Source of the DNA: Siphonodentalium dalli
Lineage: Eukaryota > Mollusca > Scaphopoda > Gadilida > Siphonodentaliidae
DNA length: 64,000 nucleotides
Reading direction: 5' to 3'
NCBI GenBank assembly: GCA_032622095.1
Contig: CP136064.1
Coordinates: 132,751,129-132,815,128, forward strand
In this document: positions 20,167 to 29,914 of the stretch, piece by piece
How positions within the stretch are numbered: position 1 is the first letter of the stretch
Layout of the letters: each line of letters starts with the position of its first letter
The notes under the pieces: model-generated
Told to the model about the DNA's origin: nothing
What the model saw: the letters and a program-made list of their open reading frames with translations, nothing else
Databases searched by the model: none
Translations under genes and position numbers: made by a program

Positions 20167-20870
20167 GTGTTATTGCAACTCAAAATGTGGTGAAGATTTG
20201 TTGTTGTTCTCATGCTTTTTGACTTACCGGTATCTATGTAACATGACCCAAAATATATTACACTTGCAGTATTTGAGACATCGTGTATAATTATCTCCCA
20301 CAACCAAACGATAAATATTCTTAGTTCTCTAGTATCACTCAATAATTTGGGGGAAAATCTCAGCAATAACTATTATTTAACATTTGGGCCTGGAATCTAA
20401 ACACCTAAAAAAAAGTTGGTTCCCCCCTGGTTTTTCGGGGCATAATCTTCGAGTGTGTGTGTTATATTGTTGTGAGGTTTGGAATATGTGTTCTCTTTTG
20501 GAGGGTCGACCCCCCACGTGAACGGTGGCATTGTGAGTATGATTTTTCTAAAATAAAAATTCTTCATTTGATTGGTACCCATTGAAGCGGAACACCACGC
20601 AGAATGCTATTGTTCATGTGGTGGATCGGTCATCCGACAGGAGTGTATAGGCTAGGTTTCGTGGCGATGCAACCCACGCAGTCGATGATGTGTCCTGGGA
20701 TGTTGGGGAGGGGGGACTGATTTTTTGTTAGGTATTCATAACCTAAAGTACTATAGAACAACAAGAGCTCCATGATAAGAAACTTATAGTTTGGATTATT
20801 TTGATGGTAACACATTACATAAACAAAGTCAGATAGATGTTTGTGCTTATTGAAGTTTGAATATGAATTT

Positions 20871-22768
20871 CTAGATCCAATAATTTATCTTAGTGTGGTA
20901 GTCACTGAAGCAATTACTCCCTGGCTTTCCAACACATAGGAAAACTTTACACGAAGTGCACCAATATACCGTCTTTGATCGTTTTGGTAAATCCATTGCT
21001 TCTGCAGATGGACATGCATTCACAGCACGGACATACTGTTCATTACAAACAATACAACGGTTATTTGTAGTAGCATGTGGTGCACGCTCCGGGAGATGAA
21101 CACCAACATTGTCCATCCTCTCATCTGAAATTGATGGGCGACCTGCAAAACTTTATCATGCCTCTGATTCCTGACCATTTCATGGCATAGGTCATTTATA
21201 AACATGTGGAATGTCAATGTTCTTTTGTTTTGTTGCTGGTGTGGTTTATAAATATTCATGAGAACATATGCATTAAATGAAGCCCACATAAAAAATTTGA
21301 CCATCAAGCGGCGAGGCCATTTATAATGACGACGAGTCTTGTGTAGCTTAGTCATCTGGTCATTCTTGTCAACACCGCCCATGAACTTATTATAGGATTT
21401 CACAACACTTGGGCAACGAACTGGTGTTTTCCTCTTTTCAACTGTATCGAACCTCTCAACTGTTGTATCTGGTTCATTTAGGAGTGCCGTCGATAGGAAA
21501 TGTATTGGTTTTCGGTCACACCAAACGATTGCACCAACAGTACCATTATAGAGTACCTCAGAATCTCCGCGTACCATTCCATGTTTAGTCTTAGCCTTCG
21601 GTTTCTTTAGTTGTTTTGGGAATAATTTTCTAGTGGTCATTGTTGTACCGACAACTTTCACTCCGTTATCTAACAAATGTTTGCATAGTGTGACACTGGT
21701 ATAAAATCTGTCCAGGTACACACAATAGTTCTGCCCAAAGAAGGATCTCAGCAATCGGTCGACAAGGTTTCCCGTGGCTCCAAGTTCAGGGTACTCCATC
21801 TCAGTCTTCCCTGTATAAATTTCTGCACTGTGAATGTAGCCTGTAACACTATCGCACACCATGAATGACTTGATGCCCCATTTCACAGGCTTATCTTTTA
21901 AGTATTGTTTTATAGAGAGAGCATTCTTTGTTGGTATCATTCCTTCATCGAGTGAAATGTTCTCTCCTAGCACGTTGAAATGCTTGAACTTTGACATCAA
22001 GTAATCGAATACTGGCCTGGATTTGTAGATTTTGTCAGATTTGTCAACAGAAGTATCACGTTCATCAACACAATGCAACAGTGACCATATGGCTAGAAAA
22101 AGATCTCTGGGGAATATGTCCTTGAAGCCAGGTGTGTATGTCAGCAGGTCTTTAGTTCGCCAATATTGTTCGTACCTGTCTTTTGATAATAGCATTTCCA
22201 TGGCAATTCGACATCCGAAGAATGCTTTCATTTCATCACTGGTTACCGATACAAATTTTGCAGCATATTTGTTTGTTGGCTTATGAATTTTCACAAATTC
22301 TGCTTGCTTGTTGGTTTCCATTGCAAGCAATTCAAACAGTTCATCAGTGAAAAATAATTGTAAAAACTGCAAAGGTGTTGTTTCTGTACCAAAATCCACA
22401 GGAATATTTTTGGCACCTATTGTTTCTTTTGGGTTGAATTTTTTTTCTTGGAAATCACTTACATGTTTGGTCCATTGACACTGTTGCTGTGCTGAGCCTG
22501 AATCAGACATACAATGACCACGCCCCTTTTCGCTAGCTGAGCTCACGACTGCCGATGTTTCAGTGGCACAGTCTCCACCAGCATGCACATCTTGAAATGA
22601 AGCACGATTTTCATTATCATCAAAATCCTGATCGCTTTCGTCACTGTCAGTTTCGAAATCGCTGTCATGACCGTAATCATTTTGCGGATTTATTTCTTCG
22701 TCGTCGCTGAAAAGCACGTGTAGCGCTTCTTCCGTTGTTAGCCGCTTCTGCTTCTTCGCTGAAGACAT
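20871..22768 (-). pseudogene. piggyBac transposase, C-terminal frameshift
   Basis: ATG at 22768 opens a 582-codon frame. An acidic N-terminus (about 1-100) precedes the DDE_Tnp_1_7 core. The catalytic aspartates are visible in SLDEGM (about 21945), VYLDRFY (about 21710) and GGVDKNDQ (about 21370). A frameshift near 21145 puts the C-terminal cysteine-rich zinc domain (CIVCNEQ...WCTSCKVFLCVGKPGSNC, ending at 20871) in another frame. That domain normally binds the element ends. The catalytic core is open, which suggests recent activity, but the protein made from this copy would lack its DNA-binding tail. The start lies 243 bp inside the right end. Confidence 0.92.
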
Positions 22769-22937
22769 GTTTCATTGAAAATATTGTCGCTAACACATAA
22801 ATTTTTTGTTTGTCAGCCCGATTTGACCTTCGGGGAAGTCCCCCTGCAGACGTAAACAAGCTATTTTTAACTCTTCTGTGTTCCGCTCTACGCAATAACG
22901 CGGAATACATAATGATCGAAAAAAACGGACAATCTGA

Positions 22938-22996
22938 GGCCGGTTTTCCGGCCCATCGCGTTATACGCGTTTGTGGTCAGGCCGGTTTTCCGGCCC
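22938..22996. repeat. Subterminal tandem palindromes of the piggyBac right end
   Basis: GGCCGGTTTTCCGGCCC occurs at 22938-22954 and GCCGGTTTTCCGGCCC again at 22981-22996, just inside the right inverted end. Each is a perfect palindrome. Subterminal repeats of this kind often bind the transposase; that role is inferred. Confidence 0.6.
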
Positions 22997-23011
22997 GTCG
23001 GGTTCAAAGGG

Positions 23012-23442
23012 TTAAGATGGCACCAGTTTTAGTAACTCGAGAAAATGAAATTGAAGTTTCCAGAAATCTTTATGGAAAGTTAAAAACGAAAAAAGATAAG
23101 ATCTTGAAAGTTGGAGATTTTGTTAGAATAAATAAAACAAAGAGAACTTTTGATAAAGGATATCTTCCAAATTGGACAAAAGAAATTTTCAAAATTAGTA
23201 GAGTTTGTAAAAGTACACCATTAACTTACAAATTAGTAGATTTAGATGGTGAAAACATCGCAGGATCATTTTATGGTAAAGAAATTCAACATATAAAAGA
23301 TAATAAAGTTTACGAAATTGAATCAGTTGTTGGTAAACGTTCAAGAAAATTTGCCGGTAAATCAGTTAGAGAAATTAAAGTTCATTGGGCTGGTTATCCT
23401 AAAAAATTTGACAGTTGGATTCCTGCCACAAATTTGGTATAA
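23012..23442 (+). pseudogene. int: Polinton integrase, C-terminal part with chromodomain
   Basis: This continues the frame interrupted by piggyBac at TTAA. An SH3-like segment (KVGDFVRINKTKRTFDKGY...NWTKEIFKI) is followed by a chromodomain-like end (YEIESVVGKR...IKVHWAGYPKKFDSWIPATNLV) with the aromatic-cage-type W and Y residues. Such chromodomains may direct integration to modified chromatin. The stop at 23440-23442 is 10 nt before the next gene. It has no start codon of its own in this position, so it is probably not expressed alone. Confidence 0.88.
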
Positions 23443-23452
23443 AACTTTTAAC

Positions 23453-23716
23453 ATGTCTCAAAATGGTTCAGTTGGTCTGGATGCTCCATCACAATTTCAA
23501 ATCTGTGGAGAAAAAATTGCAAAAAATCAAGTAACATATTTTACACAAATTATTATAATTGTTGGTATAATCGCTACAGCAATTGTTCATTTAAGTTTAC
23601 AAAGTGAAAATAACGAACTGTGGTTAATTTTACTCAGTAGTTCTTTGGGATACATTTTATCAACACCACGTTTGAAATATTTGAAAAATCAGTCGGCAGA
23701 AATTTTGAAAGTATGA
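23453..23716 (+). CDS. Small two-helix membrane protein of Polintons
   Basis: 87 residues from ATG at 23453. PSQFQICGEKIAKNQVTYF is followed by two hydrophobic segments: IIIIVGIIATAIVHLSL (about 32-50) and LWLILLSSSLGYIL (about 56-70). A charged tail follows. Similar short two-helix proteins are commonly placed just before the minor capsid gene in Polintons. Its stop overlaps the next ATG (ATGA), suggesting tight packing. A role in virion assembly or membranes is inferred from context. Confidence 0.6.
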   Translation: MSQNGSVGLDAPSQFQICGEKIAKNQVTYFTQIIIIVGIIATAIVHLSLQSENNELWLILLSSSLGYILSTPRLKYLKNQSAEILKV

Positions 23717-24564
23717 ATTCTTTCTACATTACAATTCCGAGCGACAGTTCAATGGTAATGTATCCAAACAATTCTCAATGTTGTTTTACTGTACAATTAC
23801 CAAAACCAATTCAAATTGATAAAGAAAAATGGGAAGTTGCATTAGTCGAACTGATAACACCTTCAGAAACATACAATGTTACAGGGGATTCGTGTAAATT
23901 CAATTTGATTACAACTGATGCAATAATACTGTCTGTTCTTCAAAATCGTTTTGAAGAAAAGATATTTACGAGACCTGATGGCGTTCGTGCAATTGAAATA
24001 CAGATACGAGAAGGTTCGTATACCTCTGCGGCAGATTTACTTGATACAATGCAAGATGTAATTGATGAAACACTTGGAGAAGCAATGCAAAACGAATACG
24101 GATTTAACATCAAGTACTCAAAAGTTACAAAACGTGTGAAAATTATTCGCAAGAGTGTAAGTATCCCAAAACTAGGAATTGAATTACCACAATGTCTTTT
24201 GCACAAGTTGGGTTACAAAACTGAAAACGCTTCTGAAGATTTTTATTCAAATAATAGATTTCCGTTTGGTGTAGATTTGTTTGTTGGTCATAATCAAATG
24301 TTTGTTTATTCTGATATTGCCGATTTCACAATTGTTGGAAATGTTGAAGTACAAATTTCACGAGTTGTTTCTTTCAGAATTAAAAGAGATATCGACGGAT
24401 TACATGTAAAACATGAATTTTTAAATTTACATTATGTTCCAGTTTCAAAGTCATACTTTGACAAAATTAGTGTAAATATAAGTGGCGACACAGGAAAATC
24501 AATTCAGTTTATAGGTGGTAAGTCTTTGGCGAAGCTGCATTTCAGAAAACGAGAGGAGTTCTAA
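23713..24564 (+). CDS. Polinton minor capsid (penton-like) protein
   Basis: 283 residues, ATG overlapping the previous stop. The N-terminus (MNSFYITIPSDSSMVMYPNN) and the WEVALVELITP segment near residues 40-50 match the pattern of Polinton minor capsid proteins, a single jelly-roll fold thought to form the icosahedral vertices. The frame is intact. It directly precedes the small basic protein and the major capsid, the usual order. Confidence 0.75.
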   Translation: MNSFYITIPSDSSMVMYPNNSQCCFTVQLPKPIQIDKEKWEVALVELITPSETYNVTGDSCKFNLITTDAIILSVLQNRFEEKIFTRPDGVRAIEIQIREGSYTSAADLLDTMQDVIDETLGEAMQNEYGFNIKYSKVTKRVKIIRKSVSIPKLGIELPQCLLHKLGYKTENASEDFYSNNRFPFGVDLFVGHNQMFVYSDIADFTIVGNVEVQISRVVSFRIKRDIDGLHVKHEFLNLHYVPVSKSYFDKISVNISGDTGKSIQFIGGKSLAKLHFRKREEF

Positions 24565-24569
24565 AAACA

Positions 24570-24725
24570 ATGTTCCCCGTGTATAGAGGTGTACCACGGC
24601 AATATGGTAACGGTATTGGTTCAATTTTCAAATCAGTTATGAGATCTGCTGTACCATTTCTAAAACCGATTGGTCGGACAGCTTTACAACTTGCGAAAAA
24701 ACACACACTCATGCGAATGCAATAA
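24570..24725 (+). CDS. Small basic virion-associated protein, likely truncated
   Basis: 51 codons from ATG at 24570, five nt after the minor capsid stop. The start MFPVYRGVPRQYGNGIG, then IFKSVMRSAVPFLKPIGRTAL, is an Arg/Gly-rich amphipathic segment of the type found between minor and major capsid genes in Polintons. The frame ends at TAA 24723-24725. Relatives of this kind are usually longer, so the stop probably reflects a frameshift; no clear continuation was traced. Confidence 0.5.
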   Translation: MFPVYRGVPRQYGNGIGSIFKSVMRSAVPFLKPIGRTALQLAKKHTLMRMQ

Positions 24726-24768
24726 ATCGGAACTTGATATAACACATGTTCCACCAACGGTGGCTACA

Positions 24769-25992
24769 ATGTCAGAATCGCAGTGGATCGAAAATCATCC
24801 GATTGCACCGCTGAATAATTCTGCTCCGATAGAGTTTGTCATACCATCTCAAACCCAAAAGTGGACAGATATTAATCAATCTTATCTTTATGTGAAATTA
24901 AAAATTACAAAAAAAGATGGAACTAATTTGGTAGCTGGTACGGAATTAGCACCTGTTAACAATTTCTTTCATAGCATGTTCAGCAGTATCGATGTTTACT
25001 TGAACAACAAATTGATAACTTCGAATTCTGACACTTACCCATAACGAGCATATTTCGAAAATCTGTTGGGATACTCTCCAGAATATAAAGATAATCAATT
25101 AGCAAATTTATAAATGTGGTATGGCGATACAGAAGAACAATTTGAAGAGAATACCAAAGGTGGTGGCAATGCTGGATTAACTTCTAGAGAAAGTTTGATC
25201 GGGGGTAGTAAAATTGTTGAACTATGTGGACGCTTACACACTGATCTGTTTCTTCAAGAAAAATATTTACCAAATGGAATTGAAATTCGTATCAGATTAA
25301 ACAGATCACCATCAAAATTTTGCCTCATTGGCGCCGAGGATGGACAAATTGTTTTCGAATCAGCAGTGTTCCATGTCAGAACAGTTAGTCTCTTTCCAGC
25401 GGTCTCAAATAAATTAAATCAAGAAATTGTCCAGTCAAAAATGAAAATACCTATCAGACGAGTAGAAATAAAAACTTTCACAATTAGTACTGGACTTAGA
25501 TCAAAAATTGAAGACCACTTATTTCAAGGACAATTACCAAAGAGACTTTTTATTGCGTTGGTCGAAAATAAAGATATGAATGGAGATTTGGGTACCAATC
25601 CATTCCATTTCAAACATTTCAGTTTGAATAAATTGGAAGTTAGTCAAGACGGACATACAATACATAACCGTCCATTTGAACCAAACTTCGCAACAAAACA
25701 ATGTCTCAGATCATATTTATCTTTGTATCAATCTTTAGGAATGCTTGGTGTTAACAAATCAATTGGCATTAATTTAAAAGAATATATGAATGGTTATTGT
25801 TTGTGGGGTTTCGACTTGACACCGGACCAAGGAAGCGACGAGGGGCATCTACATCCTATAAAGACAGGGAACCTGCGTTTGGAGCTTCAATTCTTGACAG
25901 CTCTCACTACAGCCGTCAACGTTTTGGTGTATGCTGAATTTGACAGTGAAATAGAGATCACAGCTTTGAGAGAAGTGCTTACTGACTATTAG
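24769..25992 (+). pseudogene. Polinton major capsid protein with two in-frame stops
   Basis: ATG at 24769 opens a frame that runs to TAG at 25990-25992 (408 codons) but is interrupted by TAA at 25042-25044 and TAA at 25111-25113; all three parts share one frame. Early motifs are IEFVIPSQTQKWTDI and NNFFHSMFSSIDVYLNNK, typical of the double jelly-roll major capsid protein that forms the hexons. The C-terminal part has LELQFLTALTTAVNVLVYAEFD. The two stops cluster within 70 bp, so the rest of the protein is well kept. This copy cannot make a full capsid subunit without readthrough. Confidence 0.88.
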
Positions 25993-25993
25993 G

Positions 25994-26452
25994 ATGGAGT
26001 TCACATCACAGCTATGGAACTACTATGAAGAATACCAATGTTCACAAAACTTTGCTCCGAGATGGAACCTGATCTTGGACACACTCAACAACGCTATGAT
26101 TGAAGAACTACAAGAACTTATTCGCAAGGAAGTGTCAGCAAACTGTGAAGGATGTAAAATAGAACATCCTAGTCAACGTGAACATGTTCTGTGTTTGTTC
26201 TCTACAACTGATGATTGGACAAACCAGTTTATCGACTTAGCGCTGATTAAACTTGACATACACAATGTTATGGAAAGATGGTTCCCGAAGCTGATGGAGT
26301 TAAACCCACACTGCAAGGAGAAGTTCGAAGCATACATCATGTGGGATCATCTGAGAAACAGTTTGGAGCTCAACCGCAAAAAATTCGACGCAGAGTGGAC
26401 TCTGATGTGGTCACAGCGAGTCAACGAGAATTACAACGATGCAGACAGCTGA
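25994..26452 (+). CDS. Unknown Polinton protein, 152 aa, with CxxC...H pattern
   Basis: ATG at 25994, one base after the major capsid stop; it overlaps the protease start by 14 nt. An N-terminal helix (FTSQLWNYYEEYQ) precedes C-x2-C-x3-HPSQREHVLC, which could bind zinc, then a helical C-terminal half (ERWFPKLMELNPHCKEKFEAYIMWDHLR). The gene is open, and its position between capsid and protease suggests a virion or assembly role. I do not recognise a named family. Confidence 0.6.
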   Translation: MEFTSQLWNYYEEYQCSQNFAPRWNLILDTLNNAMIEELQELIRKEVSANCEGCKIEHPSQREHVLCLFSTTDDWTNQFIDLALIKLDIHNVMERWFPKLMELNPHCKEKFEAYIMWDHLRNSLELNRKKFDAEWTLMWSQRVNENYNDADS

Positions 26453-26912
26453 ACTTCAATATATTCTGGACAATTCCTGGTTGTGTAAACTTAACACACA
26501 TGTTTGTGCTAGAGATCTGTTACCAGAGAAGAAACCACAGCATATTCAAGCATATATTGTGAACACGCACTCATCGGATCAGCCAGGAGAACACTGGACA
26601 TTGATGTTATTCAATGGAAGATCAGCTGTATACTTCGACTCATTTGGACTACCACCACCGAGACGATATATGTTACCATTCATAAAAAGGAACTCATCAG
26701 CATGGACTATGAATACAACACGATATCAACATCGTGCGACAAATGTGTGTGGATTATATTGTATATTCGCACTCCACCACATGATGAAAGGAAAGAGGAT
26801 GAAAAGATTATTCAATTCTCGGGATTTCTTCAAGAATGACAGAACAATAGTTCGATGGTTTGGAAAGCACTATGGTCGATTATATAGAAAAGCAAATTTG
26901 CTGTTGAATTAA
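26439..26912 (+). CDS. pro: Adenain-type cysteine protease (maturation protease)
   Basis: 157 residues from ATG at 26439. The catalytic pattern is EHWTLM (His, about residue 52), YFDSFG (Asp, about 67) and NVCGLYC (Cys, about 108), with an upstream NTHSSDQPGEHW segment. This is the Ulp1/adenain protease fold used by adenoviruses and Polintons to process capsid and core proteins during maturation. Candidate substrates are the two upstream proteins with Q-x-G-G motifs. The gene is complete and is the last coding gene of the element. Confidence 0.9.
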   Translation: MQTAELQYILDNSWLCKLNTHVCARDLLPEKKPQHIQAYIVNTHSSDQPGEHWTLMLFNGRSAVYFDSFGLPPPRRYMLPFIKRNSSAWTMNTTRYQHRATNVCGLYCIFALHHMMKGKRMKRLFNSRDFFKNDRTIVRWFGKHYGRLYRKANLLLN

Positions 26913-27100
26913 ACTTCACCAGGACATCGACGGCTGATATACATACAACGCAAAGAAGACGACGACCAGATAACAACGAATGTGTCAACAACTCCACAAA
27001 ATAGACTCTTTTGTTATTGCTTCAGCGTAGGCTGTTGTAGGATGTTCAATTAAGTTTCTTCAAATCTGAGACCTTGTTTTGTACATAAATTATTGTTCTT

Positions 27101-29024
27101 TGTTAATATTATTGATGTATAATAATATATTATTGTTCATTGTTCTTGTTCTTGTTTTTGAAAAATAAATGATAAATTTCAACAAAATCGTTTTCACTGT
27201 AGGATCCCCACCAATTGATTCTGTTCGTGTCGATGTGTCATCTCTGGTCAAAATTATACAAACTTTAAATTAGTAATGAAAAAATGTCTAAGTCCATTTT
27301 CATTTTTATGTTTACCCATACCATGTATGGTAACAAAAGTGTCGTTGTCTGGATTGACCACTCGTCGTTCGTCCGTCCGTCCGTCTGTCCGTCCGTAGAC
27401 ACTTCACGTGTAATGCGATAATTCAAACATTTTCTATCCAATCAGAACCAAATGTTGTATATGGGTATATCAGCCCAAAATACATATCGAGTTCGAATTT
27501 GGGTTTGATCCGAGTTTTTGTTATAGAGTTATGGCCCTTTTTCTACTTAGAATTCACACATTCTGCCATAACTCAAAACATTTTTTATCTGATTGGAACC
27601 AAATTTCGTATGTGAGTTTCACAGCCCAAAATACAGATCTAGTTCGAATATGGGTTTGATCCGATTTATTTTAAAGGAGTTATGACCCTTTTTCGAAAAA
27701 AAGATTGAAAAAACAAATTGATTTAAAAAAAAAATTATTTTTAACTTTTATAATAATAATAAAAAAAATGTCATTGACATTGTCATTTGTTTTCATTTAG
27801 ATATTGATGATTATGATACAAGTTGATAAAAAGATTTCCAATGTGTCCCTTTAATGTTTTTAAATAATTAAAAAAAAAAAAAAAAAAATTTTTTTTTTTT
27901 TTTAAACTAACACCATTATAACTCTGCCAAGGGTACCCCGAATCACCACACCAAATTTGATTAAATCGGTCCAAAATCTTGTGTTATGTACTGGTAAATC
28001 TGTTTGGAGCAACATTAAATCCAATTCACCAATTGCATTTGGACTACTTAGCTATTGATAAAGCTATATTATTTTCTGTTGTCTCTTATGCCAATGTGCA
28101 AATAATCTGATAAAGAAGGCTATGGTATCTAATTTAAAATAAAGATTCAACAATAAACATCACATGATATTAACAGTAGACTTGGACATCTGTGCTGCAG
28201 ACTTATATCTTCAGATGGTCTGATATCATTATAATTGTTATTGGTTTAATAGAGAGGTCAGTGTTCAACATAAACAATTCCTGTGATTTTTTGACAGCTC
28301 TGCTGTATAATTGATATTAATGGGTCAGTGGTGAGGTTGCTTATCTGTATACTAGGACACATTATTATTGTAAACTTAAATTGGACTCTCTTAACCCAAG
28401 TATTCCATGTCCAGGTCCACCTACACATTTAACCCACGGGCTTGCTGGCTGTGGCGGTTTAGCATTACAGATCCTGTACCAGTGCATTCTCTTATATAAA
28501 TGCCAGTGACCCATAAATTCCAATAATTTGTGTTATGTACATTTGTCTATAATAGTACATAACAGTATACTCTATAATTCAACACCAAAACTCTCATTTA
28601 TCCGATCATATTAAATTTTTATCGCCAAGGGATGGGTTAACATCTGCCGATAGTGATCGGCCTCTCGTTTCATTACTATTTTAAAGTTTGTATAATTCTG
28701 ACCAGAGATGACACATCGACACGAACAGAATCAATTGGTGGGGATCCTACAGTGAAAACGATTTTGTTGAAATTTATCATTTATTTTTCAAAAACAAGAA
28801 CAAGAACAATGAAATATTATTGTTAATATTATTGATGTATAATAATATATTATTGTTCGTTGTTCTTGTTCTTGTTTTTGAAAAATAAATGATAAATTTC
28901 AACAAAATCGTTTTCACTGTAGGATCCCCACCAATTGATTCTGTTCGTGTCGATGTGTCATCTCTGGTCAGAATTATACAAACTTTAAAATAGTAATGAA
29001 AAAATGTCTAAGTCCATTTTCATT
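27101..29024. repeat. Repeat structure A1 - insert - A' (inverted) - A2 near the Polinton right end
   Basis: A 204-bp block (tgttaatattattgatg...ctaagtccattttc) lies at 27101-27304 and again, nearly identical, at 28821-29024. An inverted partial copy (28669-28811) precedes the second, so 28669-28999 folds into a hairpin with arms of about 140 bp and an AT-rich loop of about 47 nt. AATAAA at about 27163 in the first copy could serve as a poly(A) signal for the capsid/protease side. The left end of the element has no such block. Confidence 0.85.
27307..28652. mobile_element. Non-autonomous insert (about 1.35 kb) between the A copies
   Basis: It begins atgtttacccata and ends tgggttaacat, a weak inverted match. 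It holds a (cgtc)n tract (27365-27395), two tandem units of about 140 bp (27416-27548, 27556-27690; atccaatcagaaccaaat / atctgattggaaccaaat) and a 20-A/16-T snap-back at 27870-27903. There is no coding frame. The tandem units resemble a wording also seen at 59300-59560. Boundaries are approximate. Confidence 0.45.
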
Positions 29025-29588
29025 TTTTCGATCAGAAATGTCACATCAATGACAGGAACATCTATCCTCAGGGGGTAACTATATTATATACGTTATGTAA
29101 CACTTGATGTTTCTTATTTCATAACAGTAAAGATGCCTTATGTGCACTCGGCCTTGTATAGTAAAATTTGGCTATGAATTTTTCGCGTACATGTTGAAGA
29201 ACCGGACAAACTAGTAATGTATGGATTTCATCGCCCACTTGTTCGTTACAAAGTGTACATAGTCGGTCTCTAATTGGAATTTCAGTGTTACTCCATGATT
29301 TAGTTTCGATCGCCAAGTAATGATTACGCGGTCTGAAGCGCATTATAGTTTGTGCCTCTGCTGTCGTAAGCTTGAAAATGTAATTCTCAGTTTCAAACAC
29401 TTCTTTAATTTCTCTGTAAAATAGATATTTATTGGACGATGCCATCGTTCTTCGCCAGTGGTTTATATACATATCTTTGAGTCCTGTTTTTGTCGTTTCT
29501 CGAAACCATAGTGGCCCCCACTGGGGGGTACTGGGCCATAGTGGCCCCCATTGGGGGGTACTGGGCCATAGTGGCCCCCATTACTACT
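28997..29588 (-). repeat. Polinton right terminal inverted repeat, interrupted by a LINE fragment
   Basis: 29000-29078 is the inverse of 6676-6756. The outer end (29507-29588) holds two to three units of the same 30-bp gtgggggccactatggcc minisatellite and the terminal ATTACTACT. Between them, 29084-29503 is foreign DNA with a LINE tail, and the inverted inner minisatellite present on the left is missing here. Confidence 0.88.
29119..29472 (-). pseudogene. LINE C-terminal remnant inside the Polinton right end
   Basis: The minus-strand frame of about 117 codons contains IMRFRPRNHYLAIETKSW, then RLCTLCNEQVGDEIHTLLVCP, the CxxC...DExHxxxxC tail of LINE reverse-transcriptase proteins. It is the same type as the remnant at 747-957. 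No RT core is present. Its insertion broke the right minisatellite, so it is younger than the Polinton. The insert spans about 29084-29503. Confidence 0.55.
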
Positions 29589-29649
29589 AATGGGTGCCAG
29601 ACTTTCATAAACACAAATTATGTATTAATGGTGTAACGACATATTTCGT

Positions 29650-29905
29650 TCTTTAATGTCTCAAAAAATAGGGGGTGGGGATGTTTGGATCTCTAGTTTA
29701 ACGACATTTTTCGGTCTTTGTAGTTTAATGACATTTTTCGGTCTTTATAATATCTCAAGATGTAGGGGGTATTTGGATCTCTAGTTTAACGACATTTTCG
29801 GTCTTTATAGTTTAACGACATTTTCGGTCTTTAATATCTCAAGATACAGGGGCCCTTAGGGGGTATTTGGATCTCTAGTTTAACGACATTTTTCGGTCTT
29901 TGATA
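29650..29905 (+). repeat. Minisatellite of tttaacgacatttttcggtcttt units
   Basis: The word (a)gtttaacgacattt(tt)cggtctttn occurs five to six times, mixed with gggtatttggatctcta and aatatctcaagat(a/g)(c/t)agggg, in a two-level array just outside the Polinton right end. It is not coding. Confidence 0.75.
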
Positions 29906-29914
29906 GCAAAATGG

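Larger units (their letters stand above)
16898..23011 (-). mobile_element. piggyBac-family transposon, 6.1 kb, inserted in the integrase gene
   Basis: TTAA at 16894-16897 and 23012-23015 flanks perfect 12-bp inverted ends CCCTTTGAACCC / GGGTTCAAAGGG, the piggyBac signature of TTAA target and CCCT ends. The right 2.1 kb holds a transposase on the minus strand. The left 4 kb is non-coding and carries further repeats, among them a large palindrome and a poly-G inverted pair, so the element has itself been enlarged. The flanking TTAA agrees in position with the uninterrupted integrase frame. Confidence 0.95.
6455..29588 (+). mobile_element. Polinton/Maverick element, full length, 23.1 kb including a nested 6.1-kb piggyBac
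   Basis: The ends are 5'-AGTAGTAATGGGGGCC and its inverse GGCCCCCATTACTACT, with identical 6-bp flanks AATGGG at 6449-6454 and 29589-29594. AG/CT ends and a 6-bp duplication are the Polinton hallmark. Inside are the diagnostic genes: protein-primed DNA polymerase B, retroviral-type integrase with chromodomain, packaging ATPase, double jelly-roll major capsid, minor capsid and adenain-type protease. Polintons replicate and integrate as DNA and are related to adintoviruses. This copy is not intact: the polymerase, integrase, major capsid and one core gene are interrupted, and a piggyBac sits in the integrase. Confidence 0.95.

Noticed and set aside
27870-27905. Long A-run followed by T-run as a retroposon tail
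   Set aside because: No retroposon body or target duplication beside it; simple snap-back low-complexity sequence.
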